A stretch of DNA of 23,749 nucleotides from Oxalobacter formigenes (GCA_019424645.1 JAHYZB010000018.1:1-23749), one strand, 5' to 3'; positions 6,141 to 14,685 are shown, numbered from the stretch's first letter. Notes: generated by a model from the sequence alone, not told the origin. Translations and numbers: made by a program.

Positions 6141-7487
6141 ATGCCATTCCCGCATTTCAGTCATCATCATCCGACCAAAAGAGTTATCGTTCAAAAAACT
6201 GCCCGTTACTGGCGACGTACCTGCGCATGGATACTGGCGCCAGTCCTTATCGGTCTGGCGGGCGTTGGAATGGCTGAATCAAGCAATTACGCCTTCGATC
6301 TCAATCAGTGGATCGTGAGCCACGTTCCATGGGCGGCGCTTTTTTATATGCCTGCCGGATTTGCACTGATCGCCTGGATCTCCCGGCGTTTTTTTCCGGG
6401 AACGCAAGGTAGCGGTATTCCACAAACGATTGCCGTCATCGACGACCCTGACCATACGAAGAAAAGCAATCTGCTTTCGCTGAAAATCCTGTTCGGCAAA
6501 ATAGCCATGTTACTGGGCGGCCTGACGATCGGTGCATCCATCGGACGTGAAGGGCCTACCGTACAGGTTGGTGCATCCATCATGCATGCTTTCTACGGAT
6601 ACGGCACCCTTAAAACGGCTGAACAGCGTCGCACATTGGCACTTGCAGGTGGTGCGGCCGGTATTGCGGCTGCCTTCAATACACCGCTGGCTGGCATTAT
6701 GTTTGCCATGGAAGAACTGACCAAAAAATATGTCTTCAAGGCCCACAGCTCGACATTGTTAACCGTTATTCTTTCAGGTCTGGTTTCAATTGCCTGCGTC
6801 GGCAACTACACCTATTTCGGCAAAACTGACGCGACCATGACCTTGCTGGGCAATGTTCCGGCTGTTCTGGTATGCGGAATTGCCGGAGGACTGATTGGCG
6901 GCCTGTTCAGCCGGATAGTCCAGATAATCTCTGTCACACCTCCCGAAAAAGTCAAACGTATCGTACGCAGCCACCCCGTCCTTTTTGCGGCTGCCTGTGG
7001 CCTGATTGTGGCTATTCTCGGCCTGATGACTGACGGTCTGGTATACGGCACCAGCTACCAGCCAACCCGCATGACCCTGGAAAGCGATACGAATGTGCTC
7101 GTCTGGTTTTACGGAATCGCCAAGTTCCTCGCCACACTTGTTTCAACCCTGAGCGGCATTCCCGGAGGTTTGTTTGCACCGACCTTATCCGTTGGTGCTG
7201 GTATTGGAGACAATGTCTTCGCACTTTTTCCGGGACTCGCACCACATGGGGCAGTTATTATTCTGGTAATGGCCGCGTACCTCTCGGGTGTCACCCGCTC
7301 TCCACTGACCTCTTTCATCATCACGATGGAGATGACCGGAAGCAGTCACATGTTGTTTTCACTGATGACTGCTGCGTTGCTGGCGAGTTATGTTTCAAAA
7401 TTCGTGTCACCCGTCCCGCTTTACCACGCACTTGCCAGTAATTTTGAATATCCAGAGCCAAAGAAAAGCAGTTCTTCAGCATCCTGA
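6141..7487 (+). CDS. ClC-family chloride channel or H+/Cl- exchanger
   Basis: This is a polytopic inner-membrane protein of 448 residues, near the 473 of E. coli ClcA. All three selectivity-filter motifs are present: GSGIP (90-94), GREGP (135-139, gating E137) and GIPGGLFAPTLSVGAGIG. E192 lies 55 residues after the gate, the same spacing as E148-E203 in E. coli ClcA, so the proton-pathway glutamate is kept and an H+/Cl- exchanger is more likely than a channel. The serine of GSGIP argues for chloride over nitrate. No cytoplasmic CBS domains follow. The start is ATG 6141; the TTG at 6096 lies inside the operator. There is no clear ribosome binding site. It is probably controlled by the divergent MarR protein. 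An acid- or charge-balancing role is inference. Confidence 0.92.
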   Translation: MPFPHFSHHHPTKRVIVQKTARYWRRTCAWILAPVLIGLAGVGMAESSNYAFDLNQWIVSHVPWAALFYMPAGFALIAWISRRFFPGTQGSGIPQTIAVIDDPDHTKKSNLLSLKILFGKIAMLLGGLTIGASIGREGPTVQVGASIMHAFYGYGTLKTAEQRRTLALAGGAAGIAAAFNTPLAGIMFAMEELTKKYVFKAHSSTLLTVILSGLVSIACVGNYTYFGKTDATMTLLGNVPAVLVCGIAGGLIGGLFSRIVQIISVTPPEKVKRIVRSHPVLFAAACGLIVAILGLMTDGLVYGTSYQPTRMTLESDTNVLVWFYGIAKFLATLVSTLSGIPGGLFAPTLSVGAGIGDNVFALFPGLAPHGAVIILVMAAYLSGVTRSPLTSFIITMEMTGSSHMLFSLMTAALLASYVSKFVSPVPLYHALASNFEYPEPKKSSSSAS

Positions 7488-7494
7488 GAAGTTC

Positions 7495-7528
7495 ATGAAA
7501 AAGGCCGCATCAAAGCGGCCTTTTTCAT
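7495..7528. terminator. Bidirectional intrinsic terminator between ClC gene and fur
   Basis: ATGAAAAAGGCCGC (7495-7508) and GCGGCCTTTTTCAT (7515-7528) form a perfect 14-bp stem with a 6-base loop and T runs on both strands. It lies 8 bases after the ClC stop and 32 bases from the fur stop, so it serves both convergent genes. Confidence 0.93.
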
Positions 7529-7559
7529 ATCCCGGTCAAAAAGAAAAGAGCATGTCCAT

Positions 7560-7991
7560 TCATTTTCTGTGACTGTCCGGATTGACGCAGCCACAACGCC
7601 CGTAAATGGCCAACGTATGATCGACAATTTCAAAACCATGCTTGTCCGCTATTTCATGTTGTCTTTTCTCGATTTCATCATCCTGAAACTCTTCGACCCT
7701 GCCGCAATCGATACAAACAAGATGATCGTGATGCGATCCCTCATTCAATTCGAACACGGCCTTGCCAGTTTCGAAATAATTTCGTGATAATATCCCTGCC
7801 TGCTCAAATTGCGTGAGAACCCGATAAACCGTTGCCAGTCCGATTTCGAGGTTTTCCGACAGAAGCAAGCGATAGATATCTTCGGCGCTCAAATGACGCA
7901 CAGGATTTTTTTGGAAAATTTCAAGAATTTTCAATCTTGGCAGAGTCGCTTTAAGACCCGTTGCTTTCAATTCGGCAGGATTATTGCTCAT
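7560..7991 (-). CDS. fur: Ferric uptake regulator Fur
   Basis: Fur is a cytoplasmic Fe(II)-dependent repressor of iron uptake genes. The 143-residue protein has an N-terminal winged helix (ATLPRLKILEIFQ, then SAEDIYRLLLSENLEIGLATVYRVLTQFEQAGIL) and a C-terminal metal-binding and dimerisation domain with the HHDH motif (87-90), CxxC (C93, C96) and a second Cys pair (C133, C135) in place of the wider pair of E. coli Fur. It is divergent from bamE, as in other Burkholderiales. A half-matched Fur-like sequence lies just upstream of its start, which would fit autoregulation. Its likely target in this window is the feo operon. Confidence 0.96.
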   Translation of the reverse strand: MSNNPAELKATGLKATLPRLKILEIFQKNPVRHLSAEDIYRLLLSENLEIGLATVYRVLTQFEQAGILSRNYFETGKAVFELNEGSHHDHLVCIDCGRVEEFQDDEIEKRQHEIADKHGFEIVDHTLAIYGRCGCVNPDSHRK

Positions 7992-7997
7992 AGTTTT

Positions 7998-8016
7998 GAG
8001 AATGATATGAGTTTCT
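7998..8016. promoter_or_regulatory. Weak Fur-box-like sequence in the fur–bamE intergenic region
   Basis: GAGAATGATATGAGTTTCT matches the first half of the Fur consensus at 9 of 10 positions, but the second half poorly. It sits 7 bases upstream of the fur start codon. Autoregulation of fur is common, so this is worth testing; on sequence alone it is marginal. Confidence 0.35.
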
Positions 8017-8100
8017 GAATTGGTTCTGTATTAATATCTGCTTTATCATATAGTGTTTGTTAAATCTGCTCAATCATTGCTACTAGGATCGAACTTCGTA

Positions 8101-9342
8101 ATGCATACCAAAATAGCCAGCCTGTGGCGGTTCATTCGCACACCTGTACTGCTTGCATCAACAACCGTTCTGCTAATCAGTTGTGCCTCAAGGAATCCCC
8201 TCATTGACGAAGTTGAAAAACCTGAAAAGGGAAAACCTGTTGTTTCGGAAGCAACAGATGAAAAACCGGTCAGGACAATCGAAGCGGATAAACCTGCGCC
8301 GGTAAAAACAAAATCTGTCGATACAAAAACAGAGAGCGAACTTGTCAGCGAAAACGACAACGAGCTGAACAGGCAGCCCGAAGGCATGAAAAAATGGATC
8401 AGTAAATTGACTCCATATAAAGTCGATGTCCAGCAGGGTAACTTCGTATCATCGGAAATGCTCGCCAAATTAAAACCCGGCATGACAAAAGAACAGGTTC
8501 GTTTTGTTCTGGGCACCCCGTTATTGACCGACATGTTTCACGCCAATCGCTGGGATTATCTTTTCAGGCTTCAGAAACCGAACGGTGCGCTGACGACAAA
8601 CCGGGTAACGGTCTTTTTCAAGGATAATCTGGTCGATCGCATTGTCAATGATGATTTGCCCGATGAAGCGCAATATCTCTCGAATATTGCCGGTGACAAG
8701 GTTCCGACAGAAAAACAGAAGAAGAGTTCATCTGATGAATACAAACCGACAGAGAAGAACGTGTCTGATGTAACTGAAAAGGAAAACGCTCCGGAACCGC
8801 AAAAGAAAGTTGAATCGTCCAGCACTCCGGACGAACCTGTCAGTACGCCTGAACCCGTAAAAACAGCAGAACCAGTTGAAGCCGCAGAACCTGTCAACGT
8901 TGTTGAACCTGTCAAGACGATTCAACCTGTCAGAGCCATTGAGCCAGTCAAAACAGCAGAACCGGTTAATGTCGTTGAACCAGTCAAGGCCATAGAGCCT
9001 TCCAAGGCTGCAGAACCTGTCAGAACGGTTGAACCAGCCAGAATTGTTGAACCAGTTAAAATAGCTGAACCAGTTAGAACTCCTGTTCAGGTGAACAAAC
9101 CCGAACCTGTTCGTATTCCGTCAGAAACAGCCAGTCCTTCTGTCACGACATCCGTATCTGAACCTGCGCCACGTGTGAAGCGCCCGGAAAGGATAAAACC
9201 GGTTCAGACCGACAGCACTGACGATGAAGCTTCGTCTTCCAAAAATAATATTAAGACATTCGAGCCCATCAGCATTCCGAGCCGGACTGGCAAAATGCTG
9301 CCATCCTCACCGAATGATCAATTGATCGGAAATATTCAATGA
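8101..9342 (+). CDS. bamE: Outer-membrane assembly lipoprotein BamE with long repeat-rich C-terminal extension
   Basis: BamE is a lipoprotein subunit of the BAM complex that inserts beta-barrel proteins into the outer membrane. The product has 413 residues, far more than the usual 110-180. Order: signal peptide with lipobox LISC (C28, followed by Ala, so outer-membrane sorting is expected); an acidic/lysine/proline linker (about 33-100); the SmpA/OmlA domain (about 104-190) with YKVDVQQGN, LKPGMTKEQVRFVLGTPLL and RWDYLFRL; a charged linker; 14 tandem hexapeptides of the type EPV-[KR]-x-x (245-328); and a low-complexity tail. I chose ATG 8101 over the upstream GTG 8053 because it gives a clean signal peptide and has AGGA at 8085-8088. 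The stop overlaps the dapB start (ATGA), so the two are coupled. The extension has no known role. Confidence 0.9.
   Translation: MHTKIASLWRFIRTPVLLASTTVLLISCASRNPLIDEVEKPEKGKPVVSEATDEKPVRTIEADKPAPVKTKSVDTKTESELVSENDNELNRQPEGMKKWISKLTPYKVDVQQGNFVSSEMLAKLKPGMTKEQVRFVLGTPLLTDMFHANRWDYLFRLQKPNGALTTNRVTVFFKDNLVDRIVNDDLPDEAQYLSNIAGDKVPTEKQKKSSSDEYKPTEKNVSDVTEKENAPEPQKKVESSSTPDEPVSTPEPVKTAEPVEAAEPVNVVEPVKTIQPVRAIEPVKTAEPVNVVEPVKAIEPSKAAEPVRTVEPARIVEPVKIAEPVRTPVQVNKPEPVRIPSETASPSVTTSVSEPAPRVKRPERIKPVQTDSTDDEASSSKNNIKTFEPISIPSRTGKMLPSSPNDQLIGNIQ
8833..9084 (+). repeat. 14 x 18-bp in-frame tandem repeat inside bamE, encoding EPV-type hexapeptides
   Basis: Starting at 8833 the frame reads 14 consecutive six-residue units, nearly all beginning E-P-V (variants QPV, EPS, EPA) and mostly continuing K or R. 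Codons for the same residues vary (CCT, CCA, CCG, CCC for Pro; GTC, GTT, GTA for Val). The array is therefore degenerate at DNA level but conserved at protein level, which suggests age and protein-level selection over recent slippage. Confidence 0.95.
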
Positions 9343-10145
9343 GTAAAATGAAAATCGCAATTGCAGGTGCCAATGGCCGCATGGGCCATATGCTTATCGA
9401 AGCCGTCCTGAAAGCGGACGACGCTGTTTTGACTGGCGCACTCGACGTGCCCAACTCCCCCAACCTCGGCAACGACGCCGGTATGTTTCTTGGTGAAAAA
9501 ACCGGTGTTAAAGTCGAGTCGGATATTTCTAAAGCATTGAAAGGCGCTGAATATCTCATCGATTTCACACGCCCGGAAGGAACCCTGAAACATCTGGATT
9601 ACTGCGTTCAAAACAACATCAAGGTCATTATCGGTACCACCGGTTTCGACGAAGAAGGCAAAAAAGCCATCGCAAAGGCAGCCGAAACCATTTCTGTCGT
9701 GTTCGCACCGAATATGAGCGTCGGCGTCAACGTGACCATGAAACTGCTTGAAATCGCCGCCAGAAATTTTGCAGAAGGTTACGATATTGAAGTGATAGAA
9801 GCACATCACCGCCACAAGGTGGATGCTCCGTCCGGAACCGCATTGAAAATGGGCGAAGTCATCGCCAATGCCATCGGTCGCGATCTCAAGGAATGCGGAG
9901 TCTTTTCCCGGGAAGGCATCACAGGCGAACGCGATCCATCCACTATCGGATTTTCAACCATTCGCGGTGGCGATATAGTCGGTGACCATACCGTTCTTTT
10001 TGCAGGTACAGGCGAACGCATCGAAATCACTCATAAATCCGCCAGCCGCGCGACTTATGCGCAGGGCAGCCTGAGAGCATGCCGTTTCCTGACCAACAAG
10101 AAAAACGGCCTTTTCGACATGCAGGACGTTCTTGGCCTGAAGTAA
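9339..10145 (+). CDS. dapB: 4-hydroxy-tetrahydrodipicolinate reductase (DapB)
   Basis: DapB performs the NAD(P)H-dependent reduction step of diaminopimelate/lysine synthesis, feeding peptidoglycan and protein. The 268-residue enzyme has the nucleotide-binding GANGRMG motif (10-16), the GTTGF segment, FAPNMSVGVNV and the catalytic signature EAHHRHKVDAPSGTAL, with H156 and K160 as the catalytic pair by homology to E. coli H159/K163. The start ATG 9339 overlaps the bamE stop by four bases, so the genes are translationally coupled. This order is standard for Burkholderiales. No terminator is clear after it, only a large hairpin. Confidence 0.97.
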   Translation: MSKMKIAIAGANGRMGHMLIEAVLKADDAVLTGALDVPNSPNLGNDAGMFLGEKTGVKVESDISKALKGAEYLIDFTRPEGTLKHLDYCVQNNIKVIIGTTGFDEEGKKAIAKAAETISVVFAPNMSVGVNVTMKLLEIAARNFAEGYDIEVIEAHHRHKVDAPSGTALKMGEVIANAIGRDLKECGVFSREGITGERDPSTIGFSTIRGGDIVGDHTVLFAGTGERIEITHKSASRATYAQGSLRACRFLTNKKNGLFDMQDVLGLK

Positions 10146-10163
10146 TACTTCATGAAGTTTTTC

Positions 10164-10198
10164 CACTCATTTCCGAAATGCGTTTGCGGAAATGAGTG
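10164..10198 (+). repeat. Long hairpin downstream of dapB
   Basis: CACTCATTTCCG (10164-10175) pairs perfectly with CGGAAATGAGTG (10187-10198), and AAA/TTT in the loop can extend the stem with one bulge. No T run follows on either strand, so it is not an ordinary intrinsic terminator. It may protect the dapB mRNA 3' end or be a factor-dependent stop. Confidence 0.7.
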
Positions 10199-10336
10199 AA
10201 ATAAAATGCATATATTCAACGGAATGACGTGAATCCCGTGTAAATATTCCGGAATGAGTGGCATATCGTGCTACTCGTATTATCATATGATCTTCCGTCA
10301 AAAACCGAACCTTACATTTTCCTATCGTTAGCCATC

Positions 10337-12979
10337 ATGCAAGACAGATATAACCATGCAGAGGTAGAAAAATCTGCACAAGAACATTGGGAATCGACAG
10401 CGGCATATAAAACCGTCGAAAACGATCCCCGTTTCCCGAAAGGGAAGTTTTATGCCTGCTCCATGCTGCCATACCCATCGGGCCGGCTTCATATGGGACA
10501 CGTCCGCAACTATACGATCAATGACGTGATGTATCGCTATCTGCGCATGAACGGCTACAACGTGCTGATGCCGATGGGATGGGACGCTTTCGGCATGCCA
10601 GCTGAAAACGCTGCGATGGCGCATGGCATTCCCCCGGCAGAATGGACATATTCCAACATCGCCCACATGAAAGGGCAGATGGCCTCAATGGGTCTGGCAA
10701 TTGACTGGTCGCGGGAAATGACGGCGTGCAAACCGGATTATTACAAATGGAACCAGTGGATGTTCCTGAAGATGCTGGAAAAAGGCATCATTTATCAGAA
10801 AACAGGCACGGTTAACTGGGATCCTGTCGACCAGACCGTTCTGGCAAACGAACAGGTCATTGATGGTCGTGGCTGGCGTTCGGGTGCACTGATCGAAAAA
10901 CGGGAAATCCCGATGTACTACGCCCGTATTACCGATTATGCGGAAGAACTGCTGGATTACGTCACAGACAAGCTGCCCGGCTGGCCGGAGCGGGTCCGTA
11001 CCATGCAAATCAACTGGATCGGCAAATCCGAAGGCGTCCGTTTCGCTTTCACGCATGATATCCACGATACAGATGGCCAGTTGATCGGCGACGGAAAACT
11101 CTGGGTTTTCACGACCCGTGCGGATACGATCAAGGGCGTCACTTTCTGTACCGTTGCACCGGAACATGATCTGGCTCACTTCGCAGCGAAAGACAATCCG
11201 GAACTGGCGGAATTCATTGAAGAATGCAAGCGGGGCAGCGTCATCGAAGCCGATATGGCGACGATGGAAAAGAAGGGGATGCCAACCGGTTTGTTCGTCA
11301 ATCATCCATTGACCAACCAGCTCGTTGAGGTCTGGGTTGGCAATTACGTTCTGATGAGCTACGGCGACGGTGCTGTCATGGCTGTTCCTGCCCACGATGA
11401 ACGCGATTTTGAATTCGCCCACAAATATGGCTTGCCTATTCGGCAGGTTATCGACGTCGACGGTCAGCCTTTCATGGAAAATGAATGGCATGAATGGTAT
11501 GCCGACAAGGAAAACGGCAAATGCATCAATTCCGGTCGTTTCGATGGCCTGAATTATCAGGACGCCATTGATGCCGTCGCAGCCGTTCTGGCAGAAAAAG
11601 GGCTTGGTGAAAAGAAAGTGACCTATCGTCTTCGCGACTGGGGCATTTCCCGTCAGCGTTACTGGGGAACACCGATTCCGATTATCCATTGCCCGGATTG
11701 TGGAGCCGTACCGGTTCCTGAAAAGGATTTGCCTGTCCTGTTGCCTGAAGATTGCATTCCGGATGGCTCAGGTAATCCACTGGCCAAAGACGAGAAATTC
11801 GTCAATACGACCTGTCCTCATTGTGGCAAGCCTGCCCGCCGGGAAACCGACACGATGGATACTTTCGTTGATTCCTGCTGGTATTTCATGCGCTACTGCT
11901 CACCAGATTCCGAAAAAGCCATGGTCGACGAACGCATTGATTACTGGATGCCGATGGATCAGTATATCGGCGGTATAGAACATGCCGTCATGCACTTGCT
12001 GTATGCCCGCTTTTACACCAAGGTCATGCGCGACCTCGGCCTGATCAAATTCGATGAACCGTTCGTCAAACTGCTGACTCAGGGGATGGTTCTGAATGAA
12101 ACCTACTTCCGCGAAGATACTAGCGGCAAGAAGAGCTGGTTCAATCCCGAAGAAGTCGAACTGCAACTCGACGACAAAGGCCGTCCTGTTTCCGCACAAT
12201 TGAAAGAAGACGGAAAACCGGTCAACATCGGCGGCATCGAAAAAATGTCGAAATCGAAAAACAACGGTATTGACCCGCAAACTCAAATCGAACAGTACGG
12301 CGCTGATACCGCCCGCCTGTTCACCATGTTTGCTTCACCGCCTGAACAAACTCTTGAATGGTCCGGCTCCGGTGTTGAAGGCGCCAGCCGCTTCCTGCGT
12401 CGCGTATGGGCATTCGCGTTCAGGAATAAGGAAACAATTGAAAAAGCGGCCAATCAGCCTCTTCCGGAAAAACTGCCTGAATCCCTAAAGGCATTGAGAC
12501 GCGATATCCATCAGGTTCTGCAACAGGCCAATCAGGACTATGCACGTATCCAATACAATACGGTTGTATCGGCAAGCATGAAGATGTTGAATACGCTTGA
12601 AGCGGCAAAATCCGAGGATTCGCCGGAATTTGCTGCTGTCCTGCGTGAAACGCTGTCGATTTTCCTGAGAACGCTCTATCCGGTCGTGCCGCATATCACT
12701 TACGTTTTGTGGCAGGAACTCGGCTATGAAAAAACGGATGGTGATTTGCTGAACGCTTCCTGGCCTGAAATCGATGCGTCTGCCCTTGAACAGGATGAAA
12801 TTGAAATGGTCGTTCAGGTCAATGGCAAATTGCGCAGCAGTATTCGGGTACCTAAAACGGCAGACAAGGCCGCTATCGAAAAAATTGCGCTGGATAATGA
12901 GAACGTCCAGAAATTTATCACCGGAACACCAAAACGTGTCATTGTCGTACCTAACAAGCTGGTCAATATCGTCGTTTAA
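10337..12979 (+). CDS. leuS: Leucyl-tRNA synthetase
   Basis: LeuS charges tRNA-Leu with leucine using ATP and edits mischarged products. The 880-residue class I enzyme shows the HIGH-type motif HMGH (52-55) within MLPYPSGRLHMGH, a CP1 editing domain with the T-rich WVFTTRADTIKGVTFCTVAPEH segment and the VMAVPAHDERDFEFA motif, two CxxC pairs of a zinc-binding-like insertion (CPDCGAVPVP and CPHCGKPARRETDTMDTF), KMSKS (636-640) and a C-terminal tRNA-binding domain. I chose ATG 10337 (MQDRYNHAEVEKSAQ) because this N-terminus is typical; the open frame reaches back to GTG 10268. No clear ribosome binding site precedes the ATG. It is the first gene of leuS-lptE-holA-proA. Confidence 0.97.
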   Translation: MQDRYNHAEVEKSAQEHWESTAAYKTVENDPRFPKGKFYACSMLPYPSGRLHMGHVRNYTINDVMYRYLRMNGYNVLMPMGWDAFGMPAENAAMAHGIPPAEWTYSNIAHMKGQMASMGLAIDWSREMTACKPDYYKWNQWMFLKMLEKGIIYQKTGTVNWDPVDQTVLANEQVIDGRGWRSGALIEKREIPMYYARITDYAEELLDYVTDKLPGWPERVRTMQINWIGKSEGVRFAFTHDIHDTDGQLIGDGKLWVFTTRADTIKGVTFCTVAPEHDLAHFAAKDNPELAEFIEECKRGSVIEADMATMEKKGMPTGLFVNHPLTNQLVEVWVGNYVLMSYGDGAVMAVPAHDERDFEFAHKYGLPIRQVIDVDGQPFMENEWHEWYADKENGKCINSGRFDGLNYQDAIDAVAAVLAEKGLGEKKVTYRLRDWGISRQRYWGTPIPIIHCPDCGAVPVPEKDLPVLLPEDCIPDGSGNPLAKDEKFVNTTCPHCGKPARRETDTMDTFVDSCWYFMRYCSPDSEKAMVDERIDYWMPMDQYIGGIEHAVMHLLYARFYTKVMRDLGLIKFDEPFVKLLTQGMVLNETYFREDTSGKKSWFNPEEVELQLDDKGRPVSAQLKEDGKPVNIGGIEKMSKSKNNGIDPQTQIEQYGADTARLFTMFASPPEQTLEWSGSGVEGASRFLRRVWAFAFRNKETIEKAANQPLPEKLPESLKALRRDIHQVLQQANQDYARIQYNTVVSASMKMLNTLEAAKSEDSPEFAAVLRETLSIFLRTLYPVVPHITYVLWQELGYEKTDGDLLNASWPEIDASALEQDEIEMVVQVNGKLRSSIRVPKTADKAAIEKIALDNENVQKFITGTPKRVIVVPNKLVNIVV

Positions 12980-12998
12980 GTCAGGGATTTGTCTATAA

Positions 12999-13607
12999 AT
13001 GGAAGCCAAAATGAAATACAAACGTTTTTACAACTGGATATTTCTTCTATGTGCATGCACTTTGCTTGCGGCATGCGGCTTTCATTTAAGAGGCATCAAT
13101 GGCACAAGCGATCAGTTGCCCTTTTCGAGCATTTATATCGATTTTCCTGCTGACTCGCAGACATCTGCACGTCTTAAACGTCTGATCAAAGGTATGAAGC
13201 TGACGAAAATAGTCAACAATCCGAAAGAAGCGGAAGTCATTTTGTCAGCGCTCTCCGAAAAGAAAAAAAAGGATTACCGCTCCCTGAATGCCCAGGGACG
13301 TGTGCGTGAGTATTCATTGGATTACATCCTTGAATTCATCGTAAAAACCCCGCAGGGTAAAATCCTGATGGAACCGACCAAACTGACTCTTCGCCGGACA
13401 ATGACGTATAACGATAATGAAGCCTTGTCCAAAGAAAACGAAGAACTCATGCTTTACAAGGACATGCAATACGATATGGCCAATCAGCTGTTGAGAAGGC
13501 TGTCGTCCATCAAAAAAACGGACATTGACGGGTCTGGAAAACAGATAAACGACAACTCAACCGGTATGGACGAGCAACCCGGGCATCAAACCGGAACGGA
13601 CAAGTAA
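12999..13607 (+). CDS. lptE: LPS-assembly lipoprotein LptE
   Basis: LptE is the outer-membrane lipoprotein that plugs and assists LptD in placing lipopolysaccharide on the cell surface. The 202-residue product has a lipoprotein signal with lipobox LAAC (C26 from ATG 12999), followed at once by GFHLRG, the hallmark start of mature LptE. A Lpt-type fold region follows (SIYIDFPADSQTSARLKRLIK, then VILSALSEKKKKDYRSLNAQGRVREYSLDYILEF). The tail is polar. ATG 13011 is an equally plausible start. It lies 19 bases after leuS and 5 bases before holA, the usual Burkholderiales arrangement. Confidence 0.93.
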   Translation: MEAKMKYKRFYNWIFLLCACTLLAACGFHLRGINGTSDQLPFSSIYIDFPADSQTSARLKRLIKGMKLTKIVNNPKEAEVILSALSEKKKKDYRSLNAQGRVREYSLDYILEFIVKTPQGKILMEPTKLTLRRTMTYNDNEALSKENEELMLYKDMQYDMANQLLRRLSSIKKTDIDGSGKQINDNSTGMDEQPGHQTGTDK

Positions 13608-13612
13608 CGTCT

Positions 13613-14623
13613 ATGTTTCTGAAATACGAAGCTTTGGAATCTCATCTTCAAAAGGAACTCGCTCCTTTATACATTCTGACTGGAGACGAGCATCTTTTGC
13701 TGCTGGAAGCTGCCGACATGATACGACATGCTGCCAGAACCCGTGATTTCACAGAACGTGACGTTTTGACAGTTGAACGCAGTTTCAAGTGGGGACAGCT
13801 TCAGGCAACGAACAACACACTGTCCCTCTTCGGGGATAAAAAACTGATCGAATTGCGTATTCCGACGGGGCGCCCCGGAAAAGAAGGCAGCTCCGCCATT
13901 CAGGAATACGTCGCTGAACTCAATCCGGACAATATTACCCTGATCACCCTGCCAAAGCTGGACTGGACAACCCAAAAATCTGCATGGGTTTCCGCTTTGC
14001 AGAAAAATGGAATTTATATCGATGTCCCGACAATCGATTTGTCCCGTCTGGGAAACTGGATTTCCTTGCGTCTTGCAAAGCAGAAACAATCCATTGACAG
14101 ACAGGGCATCGACTTTCTGATCAGCCGTGTGGAAGGAAACCTTTTGGCAGCCCATCAGGAAATCCAGAAACTGGCGCTGCTATACCCGCAAGGAGAACTG
14201 AGTTTCGAACAGGTCTGCAGCTCTGTGCTGAATGTTGCACGTTACGACGTTTTCAAGCTGGCTGAAGCGATGCTGGCAGGCAATCGTGCCCGTTTCATCA
14301 AAATGGTCGACGGACTGAAAGGGGAAGGGGAACCCCTTCCGTTGATCCTCTGGACGGTAACGGACGAAATCAGAACGCTTCTGAAATGCAAAATGGCTCT
14401 GGAAGAGGGACAGCCTTTTGCCGTCATTTCAAAAAACCTGCGCTTGAGAGGGCAACGTGAAAGATTCATTCAGTCGACCGTAAACAGGCTGGAAAAAAGT
14501 GACCTCCAAAAAGCCCTGCAGCAAACGGCACAAATCGATAAAATCATCAAAGGATTGCGATCCGACTCCATGATGGACGATGCGTGGGATGCCCTGACTC
14601 AGCTGGGCCTTTCAATAGCATAA
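13613..14623 (+). CDS. holA: DNA polymerase III delta subunit (HolA)
   Basis: HolA is the clamp-loader subunit that opens the beta sliding clamp. The 336-residue length and pattern fit: PLYILTGDEHLLLLEAADMIRHAA at the N-terminus, LSLFGDKKLIELRIPTG, the ISRVEGNLLAAHQEIQKLALL helix, YDVFKLAEAMLAGN, and the PLPLILWTVTDEIRTLL segment. It starts at ATG 13613, 5 bases after the lptE stop, with no obvious Shine-Dalgarno sequence, so translation probably depends on lptE. proA follows 62 bases later. Confidence 0.94.
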   Translation: MFLKYEALESHLQKELAPLYILTGDEHLLLLEAADMIRHAARTRDFTERDVLTVERSFKWGQLQATNNTLSLFGDKKLIELRIPTGRPGKEGSSAIQEYVAELNPDNITLITLPKLDWTTQKSAWVSALQKNGIYIDVPTIDLSRLGNWISLRLAKQKQSIDRQGIDFLISRVEGNLLAAHQEIQKLALLYPQGELSFEQVCSSVLNVARYDVFKLAEAMLAGNRARFIKMVDGLKGEGEPLPLILWTVTDEIRTLLKCKMALEEGQPFAVISKNLRLRGQRERFIQSTVNRLEKSDLQKALQQTAQIDKIIKGLRSDSMMDDAWDALTQLGLSIA

Positions 14624-14685
14624 ACTTGAACTGATGCAGAGGGAATGTTAACGTTTTCATTTCCCGAGATAACCGATTGACGACA

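Noticed and set aside
10268..10336. Classical leu leader-peptide attenuator before leuS
   Set aside because: The leucine-rich stretch has no stop codon and no following terminator hairpin; it is in frame with leuS. Kept only as a weak finding.
10685..11689. 334-codon open frame opposite leuS
   Set aside because: Antisense shadow of leuS with no family features and no ribosome binding site.
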